A stretch of DNA of 64,000 bases from Consotaella aegiceratis. GTDB lineage: Bacteria; Pseudomonadota; Alphaproteobacteria; Rhizobiales; Rhizobiaceae. Location: the NCBI RefSeq assembly GCF_036541425.1, contig NZ_JAZHFT010000017.1, forward strand, positions 1 through 64,000. Reading direction: 5' to 3'. The notes under the pieces were generated by a model. It was not told where the DNA came from. It worked only from the letters and a program-made list of their open reading frames with translations, and searched no databases. Positions 25,939-34,298 of this stretch are shown here, one piece after another. How positions within the stretch are numbered: the first letter of the stretch is position 1; every line of letters begins with the position of its first letter. A program made the position numbers and the translations under genes.

Positions 25939-26352
25939 CCGCTGCCAGGCATTCGAGCCGAACCGCGCCGAAGCGGACGATGGGCCACCGAGCGCGGCAC
26001 GGCCACCGGCACTGATCACCGGATCGCGCTTCGGTTGCGGAATGCTTGGCGTGATTCGATGCCGATCGGCTCCATCGAGGGTTGTCAGGCCGCGACCCTC
26101 TTTCGGCCGGACATATCCCCGACGTCGAAGTCGCACGCCGCGGACCGCCGACGCTTCGAATCGCCCTAACCGGACCGTTCCGATGACCATCCAGATCAGC
26201 CTCCTATTTCCCAGCACATCAGGGAAACGTGTTTTATTGATGGAGGTTAGGACCGGTCTGTCAAGCTGGCTACGGCCGTGTGAGCTTCGCGTCGCAGGAA
26301 TGACCGTCTTTGGCTGGGAGACCGCAATTATCGGTTACCTATGGAGGGAGAA
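25939..26352. other. Upstream region of the metallohydrolase gene and the xoxF cluster
   Basis: The left part could be coding if the metallohydrolase gene starts at 26217. The rest is non-coding. An inverted repeat TTTCCC (26207-26212) and GGGAAA (26222-26227) lies in the divergent promoter region and may be a regulator site. No RNA gene is recognised. Confidence 0.4.
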
Positions 26353-26427
26353 ATGCTGCATTGCACAAACTATGCGTGCGCAAGCGAAGTTCGAAAACTG
26401 TTGTCCATTCCTCGCTTTTGCGTTTAG
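26353..26427 (+). CDS. Possible 24-residue cysteine-containing peptide upstream of xoxF
   Basis: An ATG at 26353 is preceded at ideal spacing by GGAGGGAG (26343-26350), stronger than most ribosome binding sites in this window. The peptide starts MLHCTNYACAS, has a basic middle (VRKLL) and ends IPRFCV, with three cysteines; the stop TAG is at 26425-26427. An in-frame ATG at 26341 would add four residues. It is not a PqqA peptide, because the Glu-X3-Tyr motif is missing. It may be a regulatory leader, a ribosomally made precursor peptide, or a metal-binding peptide. Existence is supported by the ribosome binding site only. Confidence 0.45.
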   Translation: MLHCTNYACASEVRKLLSIPRFCV

Positions 26428-26478
26428 TCTCCGCAGACCCATCGATCGCTCACCGGGCGTGGCTTCACATATCAGCCG

Positions 26479-26508
26479 TTGCAAGGCTCTGAGCCGGGTG
26501 GATATAAA
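26479..26508 (+). promoter_or_regulatory. Candidate xoxF promoter
   Basis: TTGCAA (26479-26484) and TATAAA (26503-26508) are separated by 18 bases, close to the sigma-70 pattern, and end 45 bases before the xoxF ATG. The segment lies after the stop of the small peptide frame, so xoxF can be transcribed independently of it. Confidence 0.45.
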
Positions 26509-26553
26509 AATGCCGGGAGGGAGACCCGGTACGACCAACAGGGAGGAGATACG

Positions 26554-28401
26554 ATGCGAATGCTAGCGCTTCGCTCCGCATGCCTGCTTGCGGGCATCTC
26601 GTTTGCAACGACGGCGGCTCTCGCCAACGATCAGCTCATCGAGATGCAGGACAATTCGGCCGAATGGGTCATGCCCACGGGCAATTACGCAAACTGGCGA
26701 TGGTCCAAGCTGGATCAGATCAACAAGGACAATGTCGGCGACCTGCAGGTCGCCTGGACCATGTCGACCGGCGTTCTGCGCGGTCACGAGGGTGCGCCGC
26801 TGGTCATCGGCGACATGATGTACTTCACGACGCCCTTTCCCAACAACGTCTTCGCCGTCGACCTGGCGAACGACAACGTCATCAAGTGGAAATACACCCC
26901 CAAGCAGGATCCGAGCGTCATCGGCGTGATGTGCTGCGACACGGTCAACCGTGGCGTCAGCTATGCCCCGGCCGACGGTGACCGGCCCGGGCTGGTCATC
27001 CTCCAGCAGGCCGACACCAAGGTGGTGGCGCTGAACGCCGACAGCGGCGAGGTGGTTTGGGAGGTCACCAATGGCGACGCCTCCAAGGGCCAGACGGCGA
27101 CGATGGCGCCGATGGTCGTCAAGGACAAGGTGATCGTCGGTATTTCCGGCGCCGAATACGGCGTGCGCGGACACCTGACCGCCTACGACATCAAGACGGG
27201 CGAGCAGGTATGGCGCGCCTTTTCGACCGGCCCCGACGCAGAAATGCTGGTCGATCCCGAAAAGACCACGACGCTCGGCAAGCCGATCGGCGAGGATTCG
27301 TCCCTGAAGACCTGGGAAGGCGATCAGTGGCAGATCGGCGGCGGTACCACCTGGGGCTGGTTCAGCTACGATCCCGAACTCGACCTGATCTACTATGGCA
27401 CCGGCAACCCCGGCACCTGGAACCCGACGCAGCGGCCGGGCGACAACAAGTGGTCGCTCTCGATCATGGCGCGCGATCCCGACGACGGCATGGCGCGCTG
27501 GCTCTATCAGATGACGCCCCACGACCAGTGGGACTATGACGGCGTCAACGAGATGATGCTCGCCGACCTCGATTTCGACGGCCAGACCCGCAAGGTGCTG
27601 GTGCATCCCGACCGCAACGGCTTCGCCTATACGCTCGATCGGGAGACCGGCGAACTGCTGGTGGCCAAAAAGTACGATCCGGCCGTCAACTGGGCGACCG
27701 AGGTCGTGATGGACGAGTCCAGCGACCAGTACGGCCGGCCGCAGGTGGTCGAGCAGTACTCGACGGAAGCCGGCGGCGAGGACACCAACACCACCGGCGT
27801 CTGCCCGGCCGCGCTCGGCACCAAGGACCAGCAGCCTTCGGCCTTCTCGCCGAAGACCAAGCTGTTCTACATCCCGACCAACCACGTCTGCATGGACTAC
27901 GAGCCGTTCCGCGTCAGCTATACGGCCGGTCAGCCCTATGTCGGCGCCACCCTGTCGATGTACCCGGCCCCCGATAGCCACGGCGGCATGGGCAACTTCA
28001 TCGCCTGGGACGCCACCAAGGGCGAGATCAAGTGGTCGCTCGCCGAGCGGTTTTCGGTGTGGTCGGGCGCGCTGGCCACCGCCGGCGACATCGTTTTCTA
28101 CGGCACTCTCGAGGGCTATCTGAAGGCGATCGACTCCGAGACCGGCGACGAGCTCTACAAGTTCAAGACGCCGTCGGGGATCATCGGCAACGTCATGACC
28201 TACGAACATGCCGGCAAGCAGTATATCGCCGTTCTGTCGGGCGTCGGCGGCTGGGCGGGTATCGGCCTGGCGGCCGGCCTGACCGATCCGAATGCGGGTC
28301 TCGGCGCGGTCGGCGGCTATGCGAGCCTCAAGAACTACACCGACCTCGGCGGCCAGCTTACCGTCTTCGCGCTGCCCGACGAGATGGCTTCGACCCAGTA
28401 G
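26554..28401 (+). CDS. xoxF: Lanthanide-dependent methanol dehydrogenase XoxF
   Basis: The 615-residue periplasmic PQQ enzyme oxidises methanol to formaldehyde or further. A signal peptide ends near AALAND (residue 25). Visible features are the adjacent-cysteine disulfide at 127-128 (VMCCDTVNRG), Glu201 (GAEYGVRG), the Asn of YYGTGNPGTWNP, and HDQWDYDGVNE. The last has catalytic Asp327 and the extra Asp329 that coordinates the lanthanide and separates XoxF from calcium MxaF. PQQ propeller repeats run to the C-terminus. GGGAGGAG precedes the ATG at 26554. Its cytochrome (XoxG) and XoxJ genes follow. No mxa genes and no PQQ synthesis genes are in the window. Confidence 0.96.
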   Translation: MRMLALRSACLLAGISFATTAALANDQLIEMQDNSAEWVMPTGNYANWRWSKLDQINKDNVGDLQVAWTMSTGVLRGHEGAPLVIGDMMYFTTPFPNNVFAVDLANDNVIKWKYTPKQDPSVIGVMCCDTVNRGVSYAPADGDRPGLVILQQADTKVVALNADSGEVVWEVTNGDASKGQTATMAPMVVKDKVIVGISGAEYGVRGHLTAYDIKTGEQVWRAFSTGPDAEMLVDPEKTTTLGKPIGEDSSLKTWEGDQWQIGGGTTWGWFSYDPELDLIYYGTGNPGTWNPTQRPGDNKWSLSIMARDPDDGMARWLYQMTPHDQWDYDGVNEMMLADLDFDGQTRKVLVHPDRNGFAYTLDRETGELLVAKKYDPAVNWATEVVMDESSDQYGRPQVVEQYSTEAGGEDTNTTGVCPAALGTKDQQPSAFSPKTKLFYIPTNHVCMDYEPFRVSYTAGQPYVGATLSMYPAPDSHGGMGNFIAWDATKGEIKWSLAERFSVWSGALATAGDIVFYGTLEGYLKAIDSETGDELYKFKTPSGIIGNVMTYEHAGKQYIAVLSGVGGWAGIGLAAGLTDPNAGLGAVGGYASLKNYTDLGGQLTVFALPDEMASTQ

Positions 28402-28433
28402 ACGGGTCTGCATCGCGCATCCGGCCTTTGCAT

Positions 28434-28454
28434 CCCGGCGGATCGTCCGCCGGG
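28434..28454. other. 9-bp-stem hairpin between xoxF and xoxG
   Basis: CCCGGCGGA and TCCGCCGGG form a perfect 9-bp stem with a 3-base loop, 33 bases after the xoxF stop. No T-run follows. Such a structure may protect the 3' end of the abundant xoxF message or partly terminate it, lowering xoxG expression. Confidence 0.5.
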
Positions 28455-28659
28455 GCATGGGCCGGAAGCGCCGGGCCGCCGGCGTGTCCTTGCCCCTTCC
28501 AGGAGCAACTCGCCGAACGCGGTCTTATCAGGCAAAGGCGGAGACCGGCCTTTGCCGCTCATCCTTTCAGGACGACACCACGGATTGCGGCATGTCGGCC
28601 TCGATGACCTGTGGGCAGGTCTTTTGCCCCCTGCCCGACTTCGCCACCAAGAGGAACCG

Positions 28660-29178
28660 ATGACGCTGTACCAGTCCCTGTTCGCCGCCATCGTCGCGGC
28701 CGCTGCGCTCGGCGCGGCACCGGCCTATTCCGACGGACCCGGCGATCCTGAAGCCGTCGACCAGGACGGCGGCTACTACCTCGACGCCGACGGCGTTCCG
28801 ACCTTCCACATTGCCGATGACGGCACCGTCGATTTCCCGACCTATTCCGGCTTCCGTCGCTATCACTCGGAATGCCACGTCTGCCACGGCCCGGACGGGC
28901 TCGGTTCGAGCTACGCGCCGGCGCTCGTCCAGAGCGTAAAGACGTTGTCCTATGTGGACTTCATGGGGATCGTCGCCGGCGGACGGCAGCATGTCGACAG
29001 CGGCAACAACAACGTCATGCCGGCCTTCGGCGATAACCCGAACGTCATGTGCTACCTCAATGACATCTATACCTATCTGCGCGCCCGCGGGCAGGGCGAT
29101 CTGCCGCGCGGCCGACCGGCCAAGAAGGAAGCTAAGAGCGACGCCTTCAAGGAAATGGAAGATGCCTGCATGGGCTGA
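28660..29178 (+). CDS. xoxG: Cytochrome c XoxG, electron acceptor of XoxF
   Basis: This 172-residue protein has a signal peptide (cut near APAYSDG), one heme c site CHVCH at residues 72-76 and a likely axial Met in NNNVMPAFGDN (Met120). The motif NVMCYLNDIYTYLRAR is typical of cytochrome cL/XoxG. It takes electrons from reduced PQQ in XoxF and passes them towards a terminal oxidase. GAGGAA precedes the ATG at 28660. Its 3' end overlaps the start of the next gene by 17 bases. Confidence 0.9.
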   Translation: MTLYQSLFAAIVAAAALGAAPAYSDGPGDPEAVDQDGGYYLDADGVPTFHIADDGTVDFPTYSGFRRYHSECHVCHGPDGLGSSYAPALVQSVKTLSYVDFMGIVAGGRQHVDSGNNNVMPAFGDNPNVMCYLNDIYTYLRARGQGDLPRGRPAKKEAKSDAFKEMEDACMG

Positions 29179-30040
29179 TCCGCCGAGCGCCCGGTGGGTG
29201 CCTCGTCTCCTCGCCGCCGTCCTCGCGACGGCGGCGAGCGTCGCGGCCGTGCCGGCGTGGTCCGCCGGTCTCGGCGCCGATGTCGAACTGGTTGACCCGG
29301 ACGTCCTGCGCGTCTGCGCCGATCCGGCCAACATGCCGTTCTCCAACGAGAAGGGGGAGGGCTTCGAGAACAAGCTCGCCGAACTGGTTGCCGACCAGCT
29401 CGGCCGCAGCCACGTGTCCTACACCTTCTTTCCGCAGGGCATGGGCTTCGAGCGCAACACGCTCGGCGACCATCGCTGCGACGTGGTGATGGGCTTCGCG
29501 CAGGGCGGCGAATTGGTCCAGAACACCAACGCCTACTACCGGTCGGCCTATGTGCTGGTCGTGCCGTCGGATTCGGAGCTGGCCGACGTCGCCTCCCTCG
29601 CAGACCCGCGCCTGAAGGGCAGGCACATCGGCGTCATCGCCCGAACGCCGCCCGCCACCAGCCTTGCCACCCACGGCCTGATGGCGGACGCCAAGCCCTA
29701 TTTCCTGATGGTCGACTCGCGGGTCTCGTCGCCCGTCAAGGACATGATGGACGATCTCGCCGCCGGCGAAATCGACGCCGCCGTCGCCTGGGGGCCGATG
29801 GCCGGCTATTTCGCCCAGCAAAGCGGAACGGCGATGACGGTGACACCGCTCCTCGACAGCGACGAGGGCACGCGGATGACCTACCGCATCACCATGGGCG
29901 TGCGACGCTCCGATCAGGAATGGAAGCGCACGCTCAACCGGGTGATCCGCGAGAACCAGGACGCGATCAACGACATCCTGCTCGACTACGGCGTACCGCT
30001 GCTGGACGAGCACGATCAGCCGATCACGCGAAGCGAGTGA
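29162..30040 (+). CDS. xoxJ: XoxJ-like periplasmic binding protein of the quinoprotein cluster
   Basis: This 292-residue exported protein has the extracellular solute-binding family 3 fold. DVLRVCADPANMPFSNEKGE comes early, then VMGFAQGGELVQNTNAYYRS and VAWGPMAGYFA later. XoxJ proteins accompany XoxF and are thought to help activate or mature the enzyme; a transport role has not been shown. The ATG at 29162 overlaps xoxG, and a Sec-type signal (LLAAVLATAASVAAVPAW) follows an unusually long N-region. The TGA overlaps the GTG of the next gene, so xoxG, xoxJ and the CXXCW-motif protein gene are one unit. Confidence 0.87.
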   Translation: MPAWADPPSARWVPRLLAAVLATAASVAAVPAWSAGLGADVELVDPDVLRVCADPANMPFSNEKGEGFENKLAELVADQLGRSHVSYTFFPQGMGFERNTLGDHRCDVVMGFAQGGELVQNTNAYYRSAYVLVVPSDSELADVASLADPRLKGRHIGVIARTPPATSLATHGLMADAKPYFLMVDSRVSSPVKDMMDDLAAGEIDAAVAWGPMAGYFAQQSGTAMTVTPLLDSDEGTRMTYRITMGVRRSDQEWKRTLNRVIRENQDAINDILLDYGVPLLDEHDQPITRSE

Positions 30041-30597
30041 CCCTCCGGCTCGCCATGCTGGGGCTTGTCGCCCTGCTCGTTCCGGGCGGCACCTGGGCCG
30101 GGGAGCAGGCGGCCGAACCCACGACCTATCGGATGGAAGAGTATCGCGCGCCGGTTCCCGGCACGCTGGAAGGGGCGACGGTGATCGACCTCCGCCAGGC
30201 CGAGGCCCTTTGGCGGGGCGGCGAGGCGGTGTTCGTCGACGTGCTGCCGCAGCCCCCACGGCCGGACCTGCCCGCAGGCACGCTGTGGCATCCTCCGGAG
30301 CGCAAGAACATTCCGGGCAGCCTCTGGCTTGCCAACACCGGCTTCGGCGCGCTCTCGCCGGAGACCGAAGCCTATTTCGTCCATGAACTCGCGCGTGCCA
30401 CCGGCAAGGACAAGAGCGCTGACCTTGTCTTCTATTGCCTGCGCGACTGCTGGATGTCGTGGAACGCGGCCAAGCGCGCCGTCGCGCTGGGCTATTCCGC
30501 GGTGCATTGGTATCCCGACGGCACCGACGGTTGGGCTGAAGCCGGCCTGCCGCTGAAGGACAGCCAACCAGCGCCGTCCGGCACGAGCGTGGATTAA
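30037..30597 (+). CDS. PQQ-dependent catabolism-associated CXXCW-type protein
   Basis: The 186-residue exported protein has a rhodanese-like fold with VIDLRQAEALW, FVDVLPQPP and the hallmark YCLRDCWMSWNAAKRA. Proteins of this type are found only near PQQ alcohol dehydrogenases; the cysteines suggest a sulfur-relay or redox role together with the SoxYZ-like carrier. The GTG at 30037 overlaps the xoxJ stop. A signal peptide precedes TWAGEQA. The biochemical function is not established. Confidence 0.85.
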   Translation: MTLRLAMLGLVALLVPGGTWAGEQAAEPTTYRMEEYRAPVPGTLEGATVIDLRQAEALWRGGEAVFVDVLPQPPRPDLPAGTLWHPPERKNIPGSLWLANTGFGALSPETEAYFVHELARATGKDKSADLVFYCLRDCWMSWNAAKRAVALGYSAVHWYPDGTDGWAEAGLPLKDSQPAPSGTSVD

Positions 30598-30611
30598 GGC
30601 CGCTCGGGCCG

Positions 30612-31232
30612 TCAGTCGGGCATCGCTTCGCCGATGGCCCGACCGAGTGCGAAAAGACGCTGTTCGACGAGGCGCGGCGCATCGCAGATATAGCTGAGCG
30701 AACTGCGCCGCTCGTCGAAGATCCGCTGGTCCCAGCGCAGCTTTTCGCGCGCGTCCGTGGTGTCGGCATTCGTATCCGCCTGGTCGAGCTTGGCCGCCTC
30801 CTCGCGAATCTGCTCGGCGAGCGCCTTCTGATGCCGGGCATAGCGCTCGATCCCGGCGATGATCTTGCCGCGCTCGCCGTTCATGGTGTGAAACAGTCCG
30901 GCGAACAGCAGCGTCAGGCCGTCCTTGCGCGCCGCAGGATCGAGGCCCTCGGCAAAAGTCCTGACCTCGGCCTCGGCCTGTTCGATCGGCAGGCGCCGCT
31001 GGCTGAGTTCGCGAACGAGGTCGACCACCTTTTTGTCGTCACGCCAGCCGGATGCATCGTCGAGCGGGGGACCGGTCCAGACCGCCGCCGGCGTCAGGCT
31101 CGGTACCTTGCGCTGATGGCACGGCCAGTCGGGATCGTCGGGCACACCCTGTCCGGCGGCCGGCGCGGCGAGGGCCCCGCAGATGGCGACGGCATAAGCC
31201 ACCGCCGCCAGAGGGTGCTCAACCCTTGACAT
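30612..31232 (-). CDS. Uncharacterised exported protein of the xox cluster
   Basis: The 206-residue protein starts at 31232 (MSRVEHPLAAVAYAVAICGA) with a signal peptide cut near AAGQG. The mature part has one Cys early (WPCHQRKVP) and one late (SYICDAPRL), and a long charged helical section rich in Glu, Ala and Asp around residues 110-170. I recognise no domain. Its start overlaps the end of the 31219-31647 gene by 14 bases, so the two are coupled. It converges with the CXXCW gene, 14 bases away. A periplasmic role in methanol oxidation is suggested by context only. Confidence 0.75.
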   Translation of the reverse strand: MSRVEHPLAAVAYAVAICGALAAPAAGQGVPDDPDWPCHQRKVPSLTPAAVWTGPPLDDASGWRDDKKVVDLVRELSQRRLPIEQAEAEVRTFAEGLDPAARKDGLTLLFAGLFHTMNGERGKIIAGIERYARHQKALAEQIREEAAKLDQADTNADTTDAREKLRWDQRIFDERRSSLSYICDAPRLVEQRLFALGRAIGEAMPD

Positions 31233-31647
31233 CGAAGACGGCCTGCTGGCTCTCGCCGGTCGAGCCGGGGATGCGCAGAACGAACCGCCCGGGCCGGATC
31301 GGAATGAAGCTGATCGTCGCCTCGCCCTCGTCGTCGAACTCGATCGAATCGACGCCGAGCGGCCGAACCTCGATGTCGTTGATGACGACCTCGTTGACCC
31401 ACACATTTCGGAAGAACTCGGCGCCGGAGATGGCGAGTTCGGCCGAGCCGTCGGCCTGGATGGTGAGCTTGTAGTACTTGCCCGCCTCCAATTCGTAGGG
31501 CGCCTCGGCGAGCGGCTGGCCCGAGGCGAGCGTGATCGGTGCCAGATCCTCGGCGCCGCCGGTCAACAGCCCGGCCTGGCCAAAGGCCATTCCGGACAGC
31601 GCCAGGATCGTCGCGGCGACGAAAACACCGGTGATTGCCTTTCTCAT
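31219..31647 (-). CDS. Uncharacterised exported beta-rich protein (possibly cupredoxin-like)
   Basis: This 142-residue protein has a signal peptide (ILALSGMAFGQAG) and a mature part with alternating hydrophobic strands: YELEAGKYYKLTIQADGSAE, VWVNEVVINDIEVRPL and IRPGRFVLRIPGSTGES. The pattern resembles cupredoxin-fold domains, but the usual Cys/His/Met copper ligands are not evident. GGGAGGACGACA stands before the ATG. It is followed by the coupled gene at 30612 and preceded 63 bases upstream by the beta-propeller gene, all on the minus strand. Confidence 0.75.
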   Translation of the reverse strand: MRKAITGVFVAATILALSGMAFGQAGLLTGGAEDLAPITLASGQPLAEAPYELEAGKYYKLTIQADGSAELAISGAEFFRNVWVNEVVINDIEVRPLGVDSIEFDDEGEATISFIPIRPGRFVLRIPGSTGESQQAVFDVKG

Positions 31648-31710
31648 TGTCGTCCTCCCGTTTGCAGATTGTCAGAAGCGTCCTTCACGCCCAGGGCCGC
31701 CCGGCGCGGC

Positions 31711-32706
31711 TCATTGCGGCGTCGTCACCACGCCCCAGGGAAACTCGCCCACCGGGACCGTGTCGATCACCTCCTCCTCTTCGACGTCGATGACCGAGAT
31801 GTCGTTCGAGACGCCGTTGGTGGAGAAGAGCAGCGTCTGGTCGGGCGAGAAGGCGAGTTGCCAGACCCGCTGGCCGACCAGCAGATAGTCGAGAACCTCG
31901 TAGCTTTCGCCATCGATCACGGCGACGCGGTTGGCCGGACCGAGGGCAACGAAGGCGCGCTTGCCGTCCTGCGTGAACCGGATACCGACCGGCTGGATCG
32001 CTTCCGGCCGCAGCCCGGGGATCTCGAAGGTGATTGTGTGCTTCACCTCGTGTGCTACCGGGTCGATGACGCTGACCGTGCCGCCGATCTCGGCGGAGAC
32101 CCAGACCTCCGAACCGTCATGCTTGAACTCGGCATAGCGCGGGCGCTGGTCGACCAGCACGTTGGCGACGATCTCGTGCGAGGCCGTGTCGATGAAATGC
32201 GCCATGTTGGTCGTCTCGGAAGTGTTGACGATGATGCCGCCGTCCGGCGACACGCCCATCCCCTCCGGCTCGACGCCGACGGGGATCTCCATCACCATCG
32301 CGCGCTCCTTGAGGTCGACGACGGTGACGAGGTTGTCGTCCTCGTTGGCGATGTAGAGCGGGTTGCCGCTCGGATGCACGATGAAGAGCTCGGGGTCAGG
32401 CCCGGAGGGCAGGGTATAGAGTCGCTCGTAGGTGTCGGTGTCGTAGACCTCCACCGTGTCGTCGTCGCCGACCGCAACCAGCAGCTGGTTGCCGGTTTCG
32501 GCGAGCGGCTGGCCGCCGTTGGCCAGCGTGATGCCGCGCGGACGCTGGCCGACGTCGAAGCTCGCGACAGCCTCCATCGTCTCGGAATCGACGACGGTGA
32601 CCGTGTTGCTCTTCTCGTTGGAGACGAAGATCTTGTAGGCGGCGGCCGGCTGTGCGGCAAAAACCGACGCGGCAAGGACGATCGCGCCCGTGGTGCGTGT
32701 CATCAT
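31711..32706 (-). CDS. PQQ-dependent catabolism-associated beta-propeller protein
   Basis: The 331-residue exported protein has a signal peptide and about seven YVTN-type repeats: IFVSNEKSNTVTVVDSETME, LYIANEDDNLVTVVDLKERA, VWVSAEIGGTVSVIDPVAHE, and LLFSTNGVSNDISVIDVEEE. Such propellers accompany PQQ-dependent dehydrogenases; their function is unknown, possibly protein-protein scaffolding in the periplasm. The ATG at 32706 has GGGAGG upstream. It is co-directional with the next two genes on the minus strand. Confidence 0.87.
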   Translation of the reverse strand: MMTRTTGAIVLAASVFAAQPAAAYKIFVSNEKSNTVTVVDSETMEAVASFDVGQRPRGITLANGGQPLAETGNQLLVAVGDDDTVEVYDTDTYERLYTLPSGPDPELFIVHPSGNPLYIANEDDNLVTVVDLKERAMVMEIPVGVEPEGMGVSPDGGIIVNTSETTNMAHFIDTASHEIVANVLVDQRPRYAEFKHDGSEVWVSAEIGGTVSVIDPVAHEVKHTITFEIPGLRPEAIQPVGIRFTQDGKRAFVALGPANRVAVIDGESYEVLDYLLVGQRVWQLAFSPDQTLLFSTNGVSNDISVIDVEEEEVIDTVPVGEFPWGVVTTPQ

Positions 32707-32829
32707 CAGCTCCTCCCTTTCGGCTGCGCTCGCTGGCGCCGCTCTCGTCGTTCATCCGTCGCGGTGGGCGAGCGGACCGCCAATATCCGGCGATTCGCAG
32801 TCCCGATGCTGCGGCGTCCTTTTCGTATC

Positions 32830-32872
32830 GAGCCGGTTTCGCGAAGAACCGGCTCCCACTTTTTCGCCCGGC
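32830..32872. repeat. Rhizobial-type intergenic palindromic repeat
   Basis: GAGCCGGTT (32830-32838) pairs perfectly with AACCGGCTC (32847-32855), followed by CCACTTTTTCGCCC. The pattern of a CCGGTT palindrome followed by CCCACTTTT and CG is familiar from dispersed intergenic repeats of Rhizobiales genomes. It lies just downstream of the binding-protein gene ending at 32876 and may also act as its terminator. Confidence 0.5.
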
Positions 32873-32875
32873 GCT

Positions 32876-34087
32876 TCAGTCCAGATGGCAGCTGCTTTCG
32901 GGTCGGTCGTATCCCAGCGTGTCGAGATACGAGGTCGGGTGCAGAAAGCCCTCCTGCGGCGACACCGAGACCACCTGCTTGCCGTCGGCCAGCAGGATCG
33001 GCTGGCGCAGCTGCCGGTTCCACGGCCGCAGCGTCAGCGCCTGCCCCTTGAACGCGGCGAGCGCGAAATCCGGCCCCGTCATGTAGTCCGCAATGGCCCG
33101 GCGCTCGGTCGAGCCGGCGCGCGTCGCCGCTTCGCCGACCATGCGCACGGCCATCCAGGCCAGCATGTCCTCCTCCTGCATGCGGCGGCGGAACTCGTCC
33201 ATGAAGCGATTCTGCACCTGGATGCCGGCCCACTCCTCATGCGCCGGGCTCCAGGCCGTGGCCACCAGCCCCGCGGTGCCGGCGACCGGGCGAGCATCCC
33301 AGGTGTGATAGGGCACGTAGGTGCCGAACACCTCGTTCTCGTCCGCCACGATCAGCACGTCGTGCTCGGCCGCATCCTGCAGAAAGGCCGGGAGCTTCTC
33401 CTGAACCTGGACATGGCCGGTATCGGTGGTGCGCGCGCCGCCGGTGTCGGGATAGACGCGCTCCTCGACGATCTGTCCGCCGAAGCGCCGGGCGGCCCGG
33501 CGGATCGCCGCCGCATAGGCCTCGTCCTCCGGATGCGAGCCGACCACGAGAAACCAGCGCGGCCACTTCTTCCAGGCGAGATATTGCGCGAGTGCGTCGG
33601 CTAGCATCGCCCGGCTCGGCGCGACATGGATCAGGTTCGTCCGGCAGTCCCGAAGCCGCAGCTCGTCGTCGGGCGCCCCGACGTTGAACACCGTCATGTC
33701 GTGCCCTGCGGCGGCATCGGCCACCGCCAGAAGTGCCCCGGCATCGAGATCGGCCACCACCCAGTCGACGCCGGCCTCGGCCAGCGTTTCGACCGCACTC
33801 ACGGCTGCTCCGCGATCCGCCGCGGCGACGGATTCGAGCGTATAGTTCTGGCCGGTGAAGCGACCGGTCGTGTTGTTGTCGGCGATGGCAAGCCGGGCAC
33901 CGGCGAGCCCGAGATCGTCCGCCGGCCGGTCGAGCAGCGACAAAGTGAGCTCCCGACGCGGCGGCTCGATATATCCGATCCTCAGATCGGCCGCCTCTGC
34001 CGCGAGGGTGATCGCGGCCCAAATCAGGCCCGCAGCCAGCGCAGACAGCAAGCCGGCGCCCCGCAGATGCGCAGGCGTTGCGCACAT
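32876..34087 (-). CDS. PQQ alcohol dehydrogenase-associated ABC substrate-binding protein
   Basis: The 403-residue periplasmic protein resembles branched-chain amino acid type binding proteins (LivJ fold): RIGYIEPPRRELTLSLLDRP, GARLAIADNNTTGRFTGQNY, then WFLVVGSHPEDEAYAAAIRR. It belongs to the binding-protein family tied to PQQ-dependent alcohol dehydrogenase systems. The ATG at 34087 has GGGAGGA 7 bases upstream; the longer frame from 34147 lacks this. Its ATPase and permease genes are at 35096-36729 on the opposite strand. The ligand is unknown. Confidence 0.85.
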   Translation of the reverse strand: MCATPAHLRGAGLLSALAAGLIWAAITLAAEAADLRIGYIEPPRRELTLSLLDRPADDLGLAGARLAIADNNTTGRFTGQNYTLESVAAADRGAAVSAVETLAEAGVDWVVADLDAGALLAVADAAAGHDMTVFNVGAPDDELRLRDCRTNLIHVAPSRAMLADALAQYLAWKKWPRWFLVVGSHPEDEAYAAAIRRAARRFGGQIVEERVYPDTGGARTTDTGHVQVQEKLPAFLQDAAEHDVLIVADENEVFGTYVPYHTWDARPVAGTAGLVATAWSPAHEEWAGIQVQNRFMDEFRRRMQEEDMLAWMAVRMVGEAATRAGSTERRAIADYMTGPDFALAAFKGQALTLRPWNRQLRQPILLADGKQVVSVSPQEGFLHPTSYLDTLGYDRPESSCHLD

Positions 34088-34298
34088 CGGCGCATCCTCC
34101 CAGCTGGTTTCTCCCAAAGGGTGTTTTCTTTGAAGTCTAGCCTTCAATCGAAGCGTGCAGCAAGGGGCGATCTGTCAAAAACATCCAGTGAGCAGCACGG
34201 TGCGCCTCTGGTCCGGTCGCAATCCGGTTTTCCGGGACGGTCGGGACGTCGTGACGAGGCTCTTGCTGCTGCGCCGCAACAACCCCTAAGGTGGTTGT

